A DNA stretch of 64,000 bases from Mesocentrotus franciscanus (GCA_037976565.1 CP137680.1:27484873-27548872), one strand, 5' to 3'; counted from the stretch's first letter, positions 22,534 to 35,426 are shown. Translations and numbers: made by a program. Notes: generated from the letters alone by a model not told the origin.

Positions 22534-24334
22534 ACAGAAAAGGAGAGAACAAGAAACGATGATATAGAGGCAGAAGTGTGACAATCTAGATGAAGAGATT
22601 ATAAATTACATAAGAAATAAGGAGATTGATTAACATTCTAAAATTACGGTAAAATGTAAATAATTGTAGTAAGCGGAGGTAAAGAGTAGATGCAATAGAG
22701 GGGAATTGCGTGAAGGGGACAGAAGGGTAAGAGGGAGGGAGACAGATAGAGAAGAGATCGATATTTATTATATATAGAGAGAGAGGGGGGAGGGGAGGAA
22801 GGAGGAGGAGAGGAATACAAAAGAAAAATGCATGATGATAAGATATATAAATACATTGTGATATTATAAAGTGAGAACAAAATTATCGGGGATAATAATT
22901 TATGGTATAATTGTTAGTTTTGAGTAAGGATATAAATGCTCAAAAAATGCTCTAGCGTGATATATAAATTTAAATTAAACCATTTGAAATATCATACGAT
23001 AAACGTAAGAAAGATGTAACAATCATAAAGATTATATACATGTAAAAAGCAGCATCAGCAACAAGTTGCCAACAACAACAATGAATATACATGTAAATAT
23101 AAAAAGCATCTTTCACTATTTAAAGAGGAATATTGCACTTGGGAGTTTGCGTGTGAAAGTTCATTTACATTAACGATTTTATTTTAGCATAATTTACACA
23201 GCATGCCTATAGCTTGATTTACATTAATTATGAAGTTTTAATCATAAGCTACCAAAGTTGGGTATCTTATTGTATACGCTGCATAACGGAAATGTTGGTG
23301 GGTTTTAAAAAAATATAAACACACACATAAAATAGATATGCTGGATCAAATTAAAAACTAAAATACGAAGAAAAGTTTTTAAAATTGTAATAATCTCCAT
23401 GTTGCTACTTTAAAGTGCATTTTTCATACTAACACGGACAATTGATAAATCAAGTATAATGTGGAAAGTGAATCAACATGTTAGGGCACTGAATATAGTA
23501 TTTTTCGTAAAACAGAAAATTGTGACAATTACAAATCATTTGGTATGCTTGCTGAGCCTCAATCAATTGACTAATTATTTACATGATTTGAGAGAATATG
23601 ACTTTAAGTTATGTATATTTAGCTTTCCCCTATTTTGGAATATCACATTCCTCTCAAATTCAAGAAGTGTTTTCTTTTTCGTTTTCACCCTCTTTACATC
23701 CTCCTTCTCCCAAAATTGGATTCAAAGCGATTTTAATATATTTCCTGTTGCTATACAAACACGTGTCCAGTCTAGCTTACTCATTGGTCATCAAGTTGAC
23801 AATAGCTTGATCTGTGAACTTCATTTCATCAAACCGAGTTTAAAATTTCTGTGTGTTTTATTTTCCATAACTCGATTTTTAAAGTCGCTTGTCACATTAA
23901 AGAAGGAAACATGCGGAACTGGGAAACCTTGCTCTACCAAATTTACATCACACCTGACGATCCCTTTAATCATTTAACCGATGAGGATGAGTTGGTAAAT
24001 TATAAATCCCAACAGGTACCAATTTAGGTCACCTAGCTTAGCCGAGAGGTGCACTAGATACATGTAGGTATTCGAACTCTAAACATATTGATTGAAAATT
24101 AGATGAAATAATTATTGAAGTCCTATTATCGATCCCTAATAGTCTGTATCGTCAAAGACACGCATGTTCTTTTTTTATTTCTATAATCATTAAACCATTT
24201 AGCCTCTGTCATAGTGGTTAAAAATAAGACAATCGTAAGGGTACAAATAAAAAGCTGTTTTGTTTAAAATTACTAGTTTAACAGAAAAAATGGCAAAATC
24301 TGGCTTCTGGTTTTGAATAATAGTGAGACGTTGG

Positions 24335-24504
24335 CTAGGAGCACAATTTTTTTTTTTTTGCCTCCGAAAATTGAATTTTTTTTTTAACCACCCCCTTGAG
24401 CGCCAGGGGAGGGGGCCCATCTTCTTTTTTTTAACAATAAAGGTTGTTTTTACCTGTTTTTTTTCTAGGGGAGGGGGCCCCCCCCTGGATCCGCCACTGG
24501 ATTA
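24335..24504. mobile_element. MITE fragment disrupting receptor tail, unit B
   Basis: Replaces the sequence found in A (about 9760-10100) and C. The right end is the reverse complement of CAGTGGCGGATCCAGGGGGG. The interior has long T runs and GCCTCCGAAAATTGAA, also found near 52893. It cuts the receptor tail frame. Confidence 0.65.
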
Positions 24505-24912
24505 GGGGGCCACTTTCCTTGGAAGTGCTTACCAACCTCGGTATATTCAACAATATCAGGGGGCCACTTTCCTTAAAAGTGCTTACCAACCTCATCATAT
24601 TCACCAATATCAGGAGGTCCCTCTCCTTGGAAGTGATTACCAACCTCGGCATATTCTCCAAGATCATAAGAGCATATGTAGCGCCCTTGTTGGGTTCCCC
24701 GACTGTTTCATAGCATTGCCAATGACTGCTATGGGGATGGTTCAACGATGCTGGATTGGCATCAGGCTGTTTCCATCTTGCTATCGAAGCCCTCGGTAAG
24801 GAATTCACTGGCGACGGGGATAACTTCTCCAGGGTGAAGTACAAATGACTCCCATTGTTGCTTTGGCGATTCCTATTGTTTTCATCTGCACTTTTTACCT
24901 CGGGCGCGAAGA
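24431..24912 (-). CDS. Putative tail exon of Ig receptor, copy B (3' end replaced by transposon)
   Basis: Same structure as 10014-10519: donor GTGAGA at 24982, acceptor ending 24913 (70 nt) or 27 nt further on. YFTL, YETV and YALM are kept, as are three 18-residue repeats in a different order of variants. After the last GPLI the frame runs into transposon sequence (QWRIQGGAPSPRKK), because a MITE with the terminus CAGTGGCGGATCCAG has replaced the native C-terminus. Confidence 0.55.
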
Positions 24913-24959
24913 CTGGGATATGGACGCTGTTGTTTGTGTTTAAAGTGTCAGGCTTCCCT

Positions 24960-26147
24960 CTAGCTTAACAATGGTGTCTCACGTTCACCAGAATCTTCAT
25001 TTGGTACTGATGCATTCCTTGAGGCCAATGCAATACCGGAAGTACCAGACTCATTCCTTTTGGGTGTGCAAAACAACCAGACTCCACCCACTGCAATGGT
25101 GATTAACCACAGTGAGAGAAATAACAACGTTAACACCAAGTAAGGACTATGAGCACTAGGAGTGGGTGCTGGATCTTCAGAATTTGATTTATTGTTGTCT
25201 CCGGAAATTTTAGAGATTATGGTGAAACCAATGGTACCATTGTTAGTCTTGCCATCTCCTTTGGTTCGACACACCACTACTTTCCCGACATCTTGTTCAG
25301 ATATATCCTGTATCAGCAGTGTTCGCCCTCCGTCACGTATCCATGAACGATTCTCAATATCTTCTTCTATTCCATCTGAACTGTAAAAACGCCAATGATC
25401 GACATCCGATTCATCTTCACATTTGATAATGATGTCATTTCCTTCATCAATGTATTGCACCTTTATGATATTTGGGTAGATGCAAGATCGCGTTATATCA
25501 ATGTTTGGAAAATAAGCATTGCAGGAAGCGTTATGAACGTTGTTGAAATCGTCAAAGTAGAGAGTTTTAGCTTTGATACTTCGAGATGACCGGGGGGAAT
25601 CATCAGAAACGTTTAGTCCAATTCCTTTCAATGTCAAATTGACATCGAGTTCACCCGAGTTTACTTCACATGATAATGTCATACTGCCGACTCCGTTTTC
25701 ATCACTACGCCGGGGTGTAACACTACAATTGGAGGCAAGTTTATTTGGGTCAATCGGTTTCATCCTGAATGTTCGCATAAGAACATTCCCTAAACTGCAT
25801 TTAAAATTTTGCTCATTTTCCTCGGATGGTGTTAGTGAAAGAACTGAGGTATCGGCACTTCGCGTTGCTTGAATATTGAATGCAATGTTACTCAAAGAGA
25901 TTCCAGCCATAGTAGGTGTGCACTGACCAATCTGATTATCCTGGCAGGTGTATATAGAGATGTACGATGTGCCATCTAAACTACAGCGCCAAGTAACATC
26001 TTCAGTCGAGTTTAAATAACATGTCAGATTAACTTGCTGGCCAATCAACCCATGTTTTTCAATTATTCCGCCTTGTCCTTCTGCATACAACCAAGACTGG
26101 ATCCCAAGCAAAAGGCCTAACAACAAACGAAATGAGATAGTAGCCAT
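24960..26147 (-). CDS. Ig-superfamily single-pass receptor, copy B
   Basis: 395 codons, intact, same architecture as copy A: signal peptide, three Ig-like domains, TM, and a tail ending ETPLLS. Domain 1 (residues about 54-145) is highly different from A: an extra Cys at 55, the extra loop pair C68/C76, and a CSLGNVLMRTFRMKPID strand region. The domain 2 Trp is replaced by Leu (VNLTLKG). From about residue 146 onward it is nearly identical to A. Intact frame and conserved cysteines suggest a working gene; function beyond surface recognition is not evident. Confidence 0.85.
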   Translation of the reverse strand: MATISFRLLLGLLLGIQSWLYAEGQGGIIEKHGLIGQQVNLTCYLNSTEDVTWRCSLDGTSYISIYTCQDNQIGQCTPTMAGISLSNIAFNIQATRSADTSVLSLTPSEENEQNFKCSLGNVLMRTFRMKPIDPNKLASNCSVTPRRSDENGVGSMTLSCEVNSGELDVNLTLKGIGLNVSDDSPRSSRSIKAKTLYFDDFNNVHNASCNAYFPNIDITRSCIYPNIIKVQYIDEGNDIIIKCEDESDVDHWRFYSSDGIEEDIENRSWIRDGGRTLLIQDISEQDVGKVVVCRTKGDGKTNNGTIGFTIISKISGDNNKSNSEDPAPTPSAHSPYLVLTLLFLSLWLITIAVGGVWLFCTPKRNESGTSGIALASRNASVPNEDSGERETPLLS

Positions 26148-27185
26148 GATTCTCAGATCTGATGTTCAGATGCACAATGGCACAATGGCACAATGCACAT
26201 TACATTTTACACCATGCAGCTATAGAAGCCCCCTCCGAATAAATAAGCACATTGCGAATGTGCTCTGAAAATGAAGCGAACTCATCACACATTCATTCCA
26301 CGTACAATGGGGTACACTCTTTCGCCCGAGTGAGTAAAACCGTGTTGACCTTCGGCATACATCCATTCGTAGATGGCGTATACAATCTGAATTTGGAAGG
26401 TTTCATGGAGTCCAAGTATGCTTTTGAATATCTGAAATTAAAAGGGGCTGCATAACCAAAAATGAAAATATTTTCTTTGTTAATGATTTTTATCTTTTGG
26501 TTAAATATTGCAGCCTGAGGGCAGAATTTTTACAATGAAATTATGAATATTGATACATAATAATCACAGACATGTGAGAGAGGGAATTGGGACCGAGAGA
26601 GAGAGAGAGAGAGAGGGGGGGATAGAAGGAGGGATATATATATATATATATATATATTAAAGGAGAGAGAGGAAGAGAGATGGAAGGAGAGAAAGGGATT
26701 AAATGAGAGTGAGAGAGAGAGAGAGAAAGGAGAGATTGTTTAAATAACAAGCATTGGGTTTATATCCCCCTCCTAAAGTTCTTTTGCAGTTTTTTACAGT
26801 AAGTTTCAGTCACTTGATGAATGTAAAAAAGAAAAGAAAAGAAAAAGACAATGACAAAAAAGTGATGTTGTGAACAAAAAGATTTACGTTTCTCTATCAA
26901 CATACTGAAGGGTTGAAGTGTTGTCGTTTCATTTATAACATATTTTAGAATTGATTTGTGGACTTGTCAACTACAGGAAAAGGCTTATCAACATTTCCCC
27001 TCTGTTTTGTTTTGCTTCATGTAATATCTGGGCATTAACCTTTGTTAGGTATTTACTAAAATTCTCTCTGGCATTTTAATATACGTCAAATGGTGCATTT
27101 TAATATACGTCAAATGGTGAATTTGTTGAGATCTGTTGTATTTTGTATTAATACTAGATCTACTTAACATTCTCATGTTCTCTAC

Positions 27186-27752
27186 TTTTTCTCATCAGAT
27201 CAAACATGGAGGCGAAATACTCAGTGTTCAACTGCTCATCTCAGGCGGCCAGTGCTGTTTACGTCCGTTGTAAGCACTACACCAGAGTATTCTGTCAGAG
27301 CTGCGTTCATCACTCCTCAAGCGCTCGTCGCTGCTACAAACGCCCTCGTGGTCATAGCTTCGTCCTCATCGCACATCCCTCGTCTTAAGCTAATTCTTCC
27401 TCCAACAACAACAACTCTATTACCCCTTCAGCTGCTGTTTCTCTGGAAAGTCATCGACATCGCAGGCATCACCATGGATACCATCATCATCACCATCATC
27501 ATCATCAATCTGGTAGTAGGCATCAGCACAACTCCTCGTCTCGGCGCCACCATCATCATCAGCATTCTTCGCATCACCATGACAACCAGGAGTTCTCCCA
27601 GCAACAGCACCAGCGGAGGGACTGCCGTCGCAGCAGGGGCGAACACAGGTCGAGCCTGAGGTCAGGAGTGCGACGAAGGTCATGTCAGGGTCCAAAGGGA
27701 AGGGCATTATTCACGAATGATGGAAAGATTCTTTGAAGATCTCATTATCTAG
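27186..27752 (+). pseudogene. Small Cys-rich/His-rich gene, broken, unit B
   Basis: A probable exon starts after TTTTTCTCATCAG (27198); the ATG at 27206 has a good context (AAACATGG). The N-terminus has Cys at residues 10, 22, 30, 33 and 43 (CKHYTRVFCQSC). A poly-Asn/Ser stretch and a His-rich region (HHHGYHHHHHHHHQSGSRH) follow. An in-frame TAA at 27386, where C has CAA, and 4 extra bases near 27655 break it. Without these it would be about 180 residues ending MERFFEDLII. C-x2-C-x4-C-x2-C (second Cys is Tyr here) suggests a zinc site, by inference. It is divergent to the receptor gene. Family not recognised. Confidence 0.55.
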
Positions 27753-28690
27753 TCATTTTCTAGGTCAGGAGATAACTTCTGTTAACATGTTAACTACTGA
27801 ATTCTTTTACTCCCCATTGATGTTGAACAGGAACTTTCCAATACCAGTAGGCAATGGGTTAACCTGGTAGTTATGATTTGATTTTGGTATCAGATGCATT
27901 TTCTATAGACTTCAGTCCAAGCTGTCTTAGTATTAACCCATAACCTGCTGGAACCTGGTGGCCCTTTGTATTAAGCCTATGGCAATCAATGAATTCCGTA
28001 GTCAACGGCTTTAATACACAGATGAAGCATTAGCAATGTTGTTGGACTATTTTGAAACTACAATAGATCCTTGTTATAGTGAACTCTGTGGGACCCATGT
28101 AGTTAATATACTGAAACCTTCTTAGATCAGGGCTTAAGAACAATAAATTATGATAACATTAATGATAATGATAGGGTAGCCTCATCAGTGATCATAAATG
28201 TTCTCCCTGAGGGTCCTACAATCACCCCGGCTTTGGCACAGCTTTCATGATAAGGTGCATAAGCCTTCAAGGAATTTCATCCTACCGGGTGCCCAATGTT
28301 TTCACCTGGGTGGAGAGTGGCAAATGTAGATTCATGTTTTGTAACTTCTAAGAAGTGGGATTGGCAATGTTACTTTGTTCTAAAAAGAGAGTTTGTTTTG
28401 AAAACTTTTGATAGTGTACTTTATAACTAGGTTCCACAACATTACACGTTAATCAAATCCCCCCCTATGAAGAGCAATGATTTTAGAATTTCTCTGAGTT
28501 AGATAGATAAATTCCTCTTTGTGCTGAAATATGACCAAAGCTCTTCCCCCTGTAGTTTCCTCTGTCAAAAAATATGTAACCTGAAATCATTCTGGAATAT
28601 GGCTGAAAATCGTATAAGTACGTATTGCTGAAAGGCAGCAATGGAAGAAAACGTTTATCTAGGTCTTAATCATGTATTTGGTGGTTACAA
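27753..28690. other. Spacer downstream of Cys/His-rich gene, unit B
   Basis: Counterpart of 42163-43076 in C, with a dispersed AGCGCTT-type repeat part at 28190-28345 (C lacks about 30 bp of it). No gene seen. Confidence 0.5.
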
Positions 28691-28700
28691 ATAATAGTAT

Positions 28701-29274
28701 AGTTATATCGACTGCTACGAGAGGACTAGCTGTTTCTATACGCTCAAGGGATAGTTGAATCCCCTGCTATCACCCCGAGGCGCGCCTGGGTGGGCGGCGC
28801 GCCGATGGGTGATAGCAGGGGATTCAACTATCCCGCGAGCCAGTAAAGAAACAGCTAGTCCTCGAGTGTTAAAGCAGTCGATATGACTTTTATATGCCGA
28901 ATTAAAACAAAAATCTACCAAGAATTCTTACCTTAGCCTTTTAGTGAGTAAAAATTTGTTAAAACATCACAGAAAATCTGAAACACTGTCTGTTAATCTT
29001 CTCTTAATCTTCGAGTGAAAGTTTCAATCATTTGGGAATCGCAGACAAAGAGCACTGTATATGGCGTCCGTGCTCGCACGTAGACAATTTTAACACGCAA
29101 ACCAATGGGGATCGCAGTAAACCAATGGGAATCGCAGGATAATGAGGCGGAGGGTAGAAACTTTTAACTAGGCCCTGTGGGCTATTGCTATGCCCTGTGA
29201 GTTGGGCATGGCTTGAAATCACGACTCTAAGTTCGACCAATCAGATGACTAGATTTCTAAAGTGAGGTATATAA
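28701..29274 (+). mobile_element. MITE with internal palindrome, unit B
   Basis: 574-bp insertion absent from C at the same site (43076), probably with a TA target duplication. The first 190 bp form a large imperfect hairpin: TATCGACTGC, GGACTAGCTGTTTCT and GATAGTTGAATCCCCTGC pair with their complements around GGCGCGCC words (28750-28805). The rest is non-palindromic. A second copy lies inverted at 54166-54715. Confidence 0.8.
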
Positions 29275-30212
29275 TATTGTTTAATGTAATTTACTAGATT
29301 GCTATAGATGGGATGAAGTGAAGTTTGGGAGTTATATCTTACTCTATAAAAAACTAGTTAAGAGAGATTTAGCTCTGGACATGCGTTAAAAAGTTGAAGA
29401 TGAAATCAGTTTGATGCAAGAACTGAAAAGTGCATCACACTTTGAAAGATAAAAGAAGGCAATAAATGTAATAGTAAAATTGTAAATTTAGATGTCAAAA
29501 ATTATAGTTACCTTTTTAAAATTAAATCTTGCTAGAAGTATAAAAAGGATGCAAACTGTTGCAATATGAGCAGATGTACTTACAGTAATCTTTGATATGT
29601 CACTGCAGCTGGACAAATTAATACTACCTTGAGATAACGAAAATATAAGCTACATTGAGTAATTTCAGTAATAAATGTATTTATTCATGGTATGTTGTTC
29701 TGTGTTAAGTTTTTTAAGTTATAGGTAATGTCTGTTTTTGAATGACTATGGTTTTTCATTTCTTCACATTACAGAAATTATATTTGATGTAATTAAAACA
29801 ACCTGAACTGCCTTAATACCTATGTACTGAGTTTCCTTGGGAATGTTGAAAAAATTAGAAAAAGTAAAAAAAAGTCTTTTCAAGTGGAAATTTAAGCTTA
29901 TTCTTTAGAAATGAGGACAGGGTTAGGGTCAACCTTTACATTCTCTCTCCATTGGATGGACTTTTAACTATTTATTCATTGCTGTAAGTTTTTGTCATTA
30001 TCTTGTTGGGACAAAAAATATGTTGTAATCTTGTGTGTGAACTTTTAAAAATATGGACATTTCATTTTTTCCTTTCTTATTCCCTGTTTATTTATTTGGT
30101 GATGGTCGACACTGATTCATGTAAAGAATAAGAAATAGTGCATGCAATATATAAGTAGCTTATTTTGTGTATATTTTTGGTTAAAGTTACAAATGTAGAT
30201 ATCTTTTAATTA

Positions 30213-30400
30213 GGGGAGTTGGCTCAGTCGGTAAAGTGTCTGCCTGTCGAACACAAGATTCATGGGTTGGAATTCAACCCAGACAGATGACTGAAGTCTG
30301 CTTTGTGTGTTAACCTGCCCCTCCCCTGTTTCGTAGATGCAGGCTATGTTACAGCGGAAAAGACACAGCATCCCTCAGGTAGGGCGTTATAAATTGTACT
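30213..30400 (+). mobile_element. tRNA-derived SINE, unit C
   Basis: Same element as at 601. The B box reads GGGTTGGAATTC, where A and B have GGGTTCGAATTC, so the key C is lost. The change is shared with the copy at 43994. Confidence 0.8.
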
Positions 30401-30589
30401 TTGCCATTATAGAAATATGATTGTACGTTACCATTGATTGTAAAGCTATGATAGATCGAAGGAGATATGATTGATTTAACCTGTTGAGGAAGATTTCATT
30501 TTGCTATAACACTCATTTCATGTTTGTCCAGATTCTATCCCTTTTGATATATATTCTTTTCTTTAGTCATCTCTGTCCTCCTCCATTCC

Positions 30590-31030
30590 ACACATCCCAC
30601 ACAGAGTGTGACGACGTCACTAATCACCCCATCCCTGAATAAATTTAAGGAATATCACCGTTTTAGCATTGAAGGTGTGTTATTTTCTCAGGGGATGGGG
30701 CGCACGACACATAAACAGTTCAGGCAGTGGACTAAGTTCTCGTAGACTCCAGCCTGAGTATACTCATGTACCATCCTTAATTTCAGAGAGATATAATCAG
30801 TTGTAGGTCTATGTTCAATACAGGGTCTCGATCTGAGTGATTAACATCTGTACAAATTCAATAACACAAACATTGGCCGAGTATTCAAGAGCAACCACTT
30901 TCAAAATGTATTTCACTACAATATCATGGGCCGTACCTGGATTGCTTAATTTAGCAGTCTGCTAGGACCCGGAGTAATTGAGCTTTTGTGTGTCCAGCAG
31001 GAGAGTACAAATGGACATTGGGATACACAG
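30590..31030 (-). pseudogene. Decayed unrecognised coding remnant, unit C
   Basis: Counterpart of 974-1413. The segment at 30850-31030 is almost identical to B 16005-16190, including an in-frame stop after LNYSGS. The segment at 30590-30850 follows D. Confidence 0.35.
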
Positions 31031-31971
31031 CCAATATTGGTAGAAATATTTTACCATTCCTAGACTACAATCTAAGCAAATATTTCAGTCTGAACATTGT
31101 CCAAATATTTTGACAGGGATAGTTTAGTCCTTCTGTATCAGAATGAAAATGTTTAGAAATTTGACAACAATCTGCGCCCTCCGACTTGATACATGATATC
31201 ATCTGGTGGTTTAGAGCCATTAATAAGGGCAGTAACTCTCATTCTTTTACAGTGTTAATTCCCTGATCTGGCATTCAACAAATGATACGTTGGTTTGGTC
31301 AATGAATGACAATTCTACAGACAGACAGCATTATAAGAACTATTTGAAAGCCTGCTCCTTGGTATTTCTTTTACCAAAGTCTTATGTATTATGTATGATC
31401 ACCATGTATGTGTAATGAATGAAGGTTACATTGTAAGAATGTTGTAGAGACAATTCATTTCTATGCTTTTTATTTGAAATCTGTATCTATTTATGCAATA
31501 CTGCAATGAAACATCCTTATATGTAGATATTTTGTTTGGAATGGTGTAGCCGGGGGTATTGAATAAAGTAGATATTTATATTTTGATGCAACGATGCATT
31601 TCTTTCAATAAAACCAAAGTAATGTTTTTATTACTTCATTCTTTCAAAACGAAATCATGTTGTTGTGACAAAAGTGCCAATCAATAATTTTGTTTAATGG
31701 ACATAATATGTACAATATGCTAGCATATATGCATCTCTTGTAGTATTAGTCCTTTCAGATTATAATATATGCATTTGATATTGGGTATTCCTTCTTTCTG
31801 AGATTGATTATTAAAAATGCTGAAAACTAAAGATAAAATTATTCTTTTGGTACTGATTGTGTTTTTTGTTTCACTGACAATGAGAGTATGCTTGTTATCA
31901 GTGGTGTCACAAGGGGGGCACTTGAGTTGGGAGGGGGCTTGGCCGAGGTGAGGATGGGGCTCTGGTGTTAA

Positions 31972-32468
31972 AGTGACTCGGTAACATTGTTGAAAGTTGA
32001 TAAAAAAACTGCGTAATTTTGTATGAAATGTTACTTATTATATTCCTTCTACTGTACAATCCCTCTAACATGCAAACAAATCCTGATTTTTTTTTAAACC
32101 ACAATGATATCTATGGTTTTCTTTGAAGGCGTCACTGTGCAACACCCTCTAACAGTATATTCTGCCAACTTTTTTTAATTTTCGCAACCGTTATTCCAGG
32201 AAAAAATTACATAAGACAGGCTTTTAAAAATCTTTCAACACTTAAATATCTGGAATGGTATATAGAGCTAATTCATTGCTTTGTGACGAATTACATTCAC
32301 CTAAAATGTAATTAAATTGTAATATACTTGGGAGAATCGAGGAATCGATCAGATCAGTTTTTCCCAATTTGTATCATCAATAATGGTCTGTTTTCACTCA
32401 AACAACTAGCATTGAAGTCACTAACTTTGCAGCATTTTCTCTCATCTGAACAATGTTACCAAGTTCCT
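31972..32468. mobile_element. TTAA-target MITE, unit C
   Basis: Copy of the element at 2333, flanked by TTAA at 31968-31971 and 32469-32472. Confidence 0.85.
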
Positions 32469-32475
32469 TTAATAT

Positions 32476-33240
32476 GTAGATGAAAAGTACTAAGAGAATA
32501 AGACGTGGGGTATTTTCTTACATTTCGCCCCCCTTCCCTTTCTTTCACTATTTGTCTCTTTTCCCAATGTTTTCCTTCAACTCGATATGGCCGGGGGAGG
32601 GTAGGGGGCATCTGGGTTTTCCTTCTCCCCCACTTTTTTCCCTAATTTTCTCTTTAACCTCTTTATTTCTTTTCTTCTCATAAACTCCACCTGCTCAACC
32701 CCACTTCTTTCTTCTTGCTCTTTCTATCTCAGATTTTCTTTCTCTCTCACATATTCTTTTTATTATTTTCCATTTCTAATTTTTTGCCCTTTCATTCATC
32801 CTTTCTTTCATTGTGTCCTCCTCCCCCTCTCTCTCTCTCTCTCTCTCTCTTTCTCAATCCAATGTAATACTCACCATTTCTCTATCTTTTTTGTTGTGTT
32901 GCTTTTCTCAATCAAAATAACGGGGGAGGGCCTTTTTCTTGTTCTTTCTAGCTCATATTGTTTTGTATCTCACCCATTCCTGTAAATTGTTTTCAATTTC
33001 TCCCCTTTGCCTCTTCTTTCTTCTGCCATATTCCTTTCTTTCTGAAACCCCCCTCCCCTTCTCTCTCTCTGTCCCCCTCTCTCAATCTAATGTACCACTT
33101 TTCTCTATCTTGTTTTGTTTCTTTCTTCCCCCCTCCGTCCTCCGCCCTCCTGATTTAACAAACAAACAAAATAATACAAAATAACAAATCTATAAGGAAT
33201 TATAAACAGTCCTATGAAATACAAAAATAAAAAATAAAAA
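32476..33240. repeat. Polypyrimidine tract, unit C
   Basis: Counterpart of 2837-3616, with a CT run at 32825-32850. Confidence 0.8.
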
Positions 33241-35130
33241 AGGATGAGTTTCAAGTTCAGTGCAGCAGACAACCCACGCACCATGATTATGGTGTATTGG
33301 GTTTAAGTCCGTTAGCTTCAGTCTCAAACGATATCCACTACACCACGGCTCACCCCGACAAAACACACCGTAATTTTACTATTTATCACACACAAAACAT
33401 TGCACCACCATCATTATTCAGTAGGCCCTACTTTGCCAGAGAGGGCGATAAACACATAAAAGTAATGATTCGATGGCAAAATACAAGTAACACCATAAGT
33501 CTAGTCACCATTTATATCATCATAGTTCTTATACTGTTTTAATTGTTCTCTTGTTTTTTTAATGGTATTATGGTATTGAGTTAAAGCAGATATCTCACCT
33601 CCTTGGTACAAGTTATTTTCACAATTTATTACAGACTGAACTATTGCACCATCAAAATCAGTGAACTGAAGCGTTCAGTGAGCTAAATATGACTCATGAT
33701 AATTATTCTATTTATCGCCATTGAGGGCGACACACAATATAAAAACAGTCTGTAGAAAAAAAAGTTAGAAAAGCAAAAAGAAATCAATATTTATATATAT
33801 GTGGGAGGAGACCGATTCACTATCATTTTTATAATATTTCCTATACTGATTTATATTTTCTCTTGTTTTTATGGTTTTGAGATTAGGTTCTAATACAAAA
33901 TTTAAAAAACACCTTGAAGTGGGGGTAGAGGGGAGGGGGGGAGGGGGCTAAATCAATAATACATGAACGAAGAATTATCATGAATCAAAGTTTTAAAAAA
34001 ATATGGTCCCCATCTCTCTCATTCTGTCTCTCCCTCTCCCTCCCCCCCTCTCTCTCTCCCTTCTCCCTCTCTCTCTCTCTCTCAATCTATGTACCACTTT
34101 TCTCTATCTTGTTTTGTTTCTTTCTTCCCCCCCCCCCCTCCGCCCTCCTGATTCAACAAACCAAACAAAATAATACAACATAACAAATTTATAAGGAATT
34201 ATAAATATTCCGATGAAATGAAAAAATAAAAAATAAAAAGGATGAGTTTCGAGTTTAGCGTAGCAGACAACCCACGCACCATGATTATGGTGTATTGGGT
34301 TTAAGTCCGTTAGCTTCAGTCTCAAACGATATCCACTACACCACGGCTGGCACCCCGACAAAACACACCATAATTTCACTATTTATCACACAAAAAATAT
34401 TGCACCACCATCGTTATTCAGTACTTTGCCAGAGAGGGCGATAAACACATAAAAGTAATAATTCGATGGCAAAAATACAAGTAACACTATAGAAGTCTAT
34501 CAACCAGGCCTGCTAACAACCATTATCATCATGGTTCTTATACTGTTTTAATTGTTCTCTTGTTTTTTAACGGTAGTATGTTATATTGGGTTAAAGTCTG
34601 GTTGATTCAGTCTCAAAAGATATCCACTAAACCACGGCACACCCCGACAAAGTACAAGTTATTTTCACAATTTATTACAGACCGAACTATTGCACCATCA
34701 AAATCGGTGAACTGAAGCGTTCAGTGATGGAAATATGACTCATGATAATTATTCTATTTATCGCCGTTGAGGGCGACACACAATATAAAAACAGTCTGTG
34801 GAAAAAGGTTAGAAAAGCAAAAAAGAAATCAATATGTAGATAAATATGTGAGAAGAAACCGATTCACTATCATTCTTATCATTTTTCCTATACTGATTCA
34901 AAGTTTTTAAGTTTTTATAGTTTCGATATTAGGTTTTTTTTTAAAACTTGAAGTGGGGGTAGAGGGGAGGGGGTGGGGGGCTAAATCAATAATACATGCA
35001 TGAACGAAGAATCATCATGCTTCAAAGTTTTAAATGAAATATGGTACCTCTCTCTCTCTCTCTCAGCTTTATTGATCTCTCTGTTTCTGAAAGTCTCTCT
35101 AATACTAAAATATTTTCTATGAGGAACAAA
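33241..35130. repeat. Direct repeats with tRNA-like segment, unit C
   Basis: Counterpart of 3617-5792 with monomer starts at 33241 and about 34240. The (TA)n run is nearly absent, and the third partial repeat is cut at 35130. Confidence 0.65.
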
Positions 35131-35426
35131 ATCATTTGATTCATGAGCCTTCCAGGATATCCTGAGCATCCTCCTCCAACACTACATTTCGAAAGTGTGG
35201 ATTTTCGTTCTAAATGCTGCTCCAAGAGCCCACGTCTCTGATCCATATGTAGCAATTGGAAAGACCAAAGCATTCATCATATGAATCTTGGTGTTCCTTG
35301 AGATCCCTCTGTCTTTCCAGATGTCGGTAAAGCTTATGGCGGATGATCTAGCCATGGCGAGACGTCGTCTTATTTCTTGTGAGCTTCCACCACCATCCAC
35401 AATCAGAGAGCCCAGAAGTTGAAAGT
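35131..35426 (-). pseudogene. LINE reverse-transcriptase 3' fragment, unit C (shortened)
   Basis: Counterpart of 6118-6535 carrying the same TAG. A deletion has removed its 3' end, the transposon end fragment and the remnant tail exon, so it joins directly to the CT repeat segment at 35130. Confidence 0.75.

Larger units (their letters stand above)
15059..29602. repeat. Segmental duplication unit B
   Basis: Homology to A begins about 15,059 (A about 118) and runs to about 27,170. The remainder matches C (27260-29602 against 41673-43408). Much of the noncoding sequence, for example A 4700-9060 against B 19440-23820, differs by only scattered substitutions and short indels, so the duplication is recent. 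B has private changes: loss of A 9388-9577, a long GA run, a MITE cutting the receptor tail exon, and a 574-bp insertion at 28701. Confidence 0.9.

Noticed and set aside
27252..27707. Ile/Thr-rich and Met/Asp-rich frames overlapping the His-rich region (both strands, also 41828-42130)
   Set aside because: Shadow frames of the CAT/CAC repeats; the His-rich frame is the one continuous with the Cys-rich head and shared between copies.
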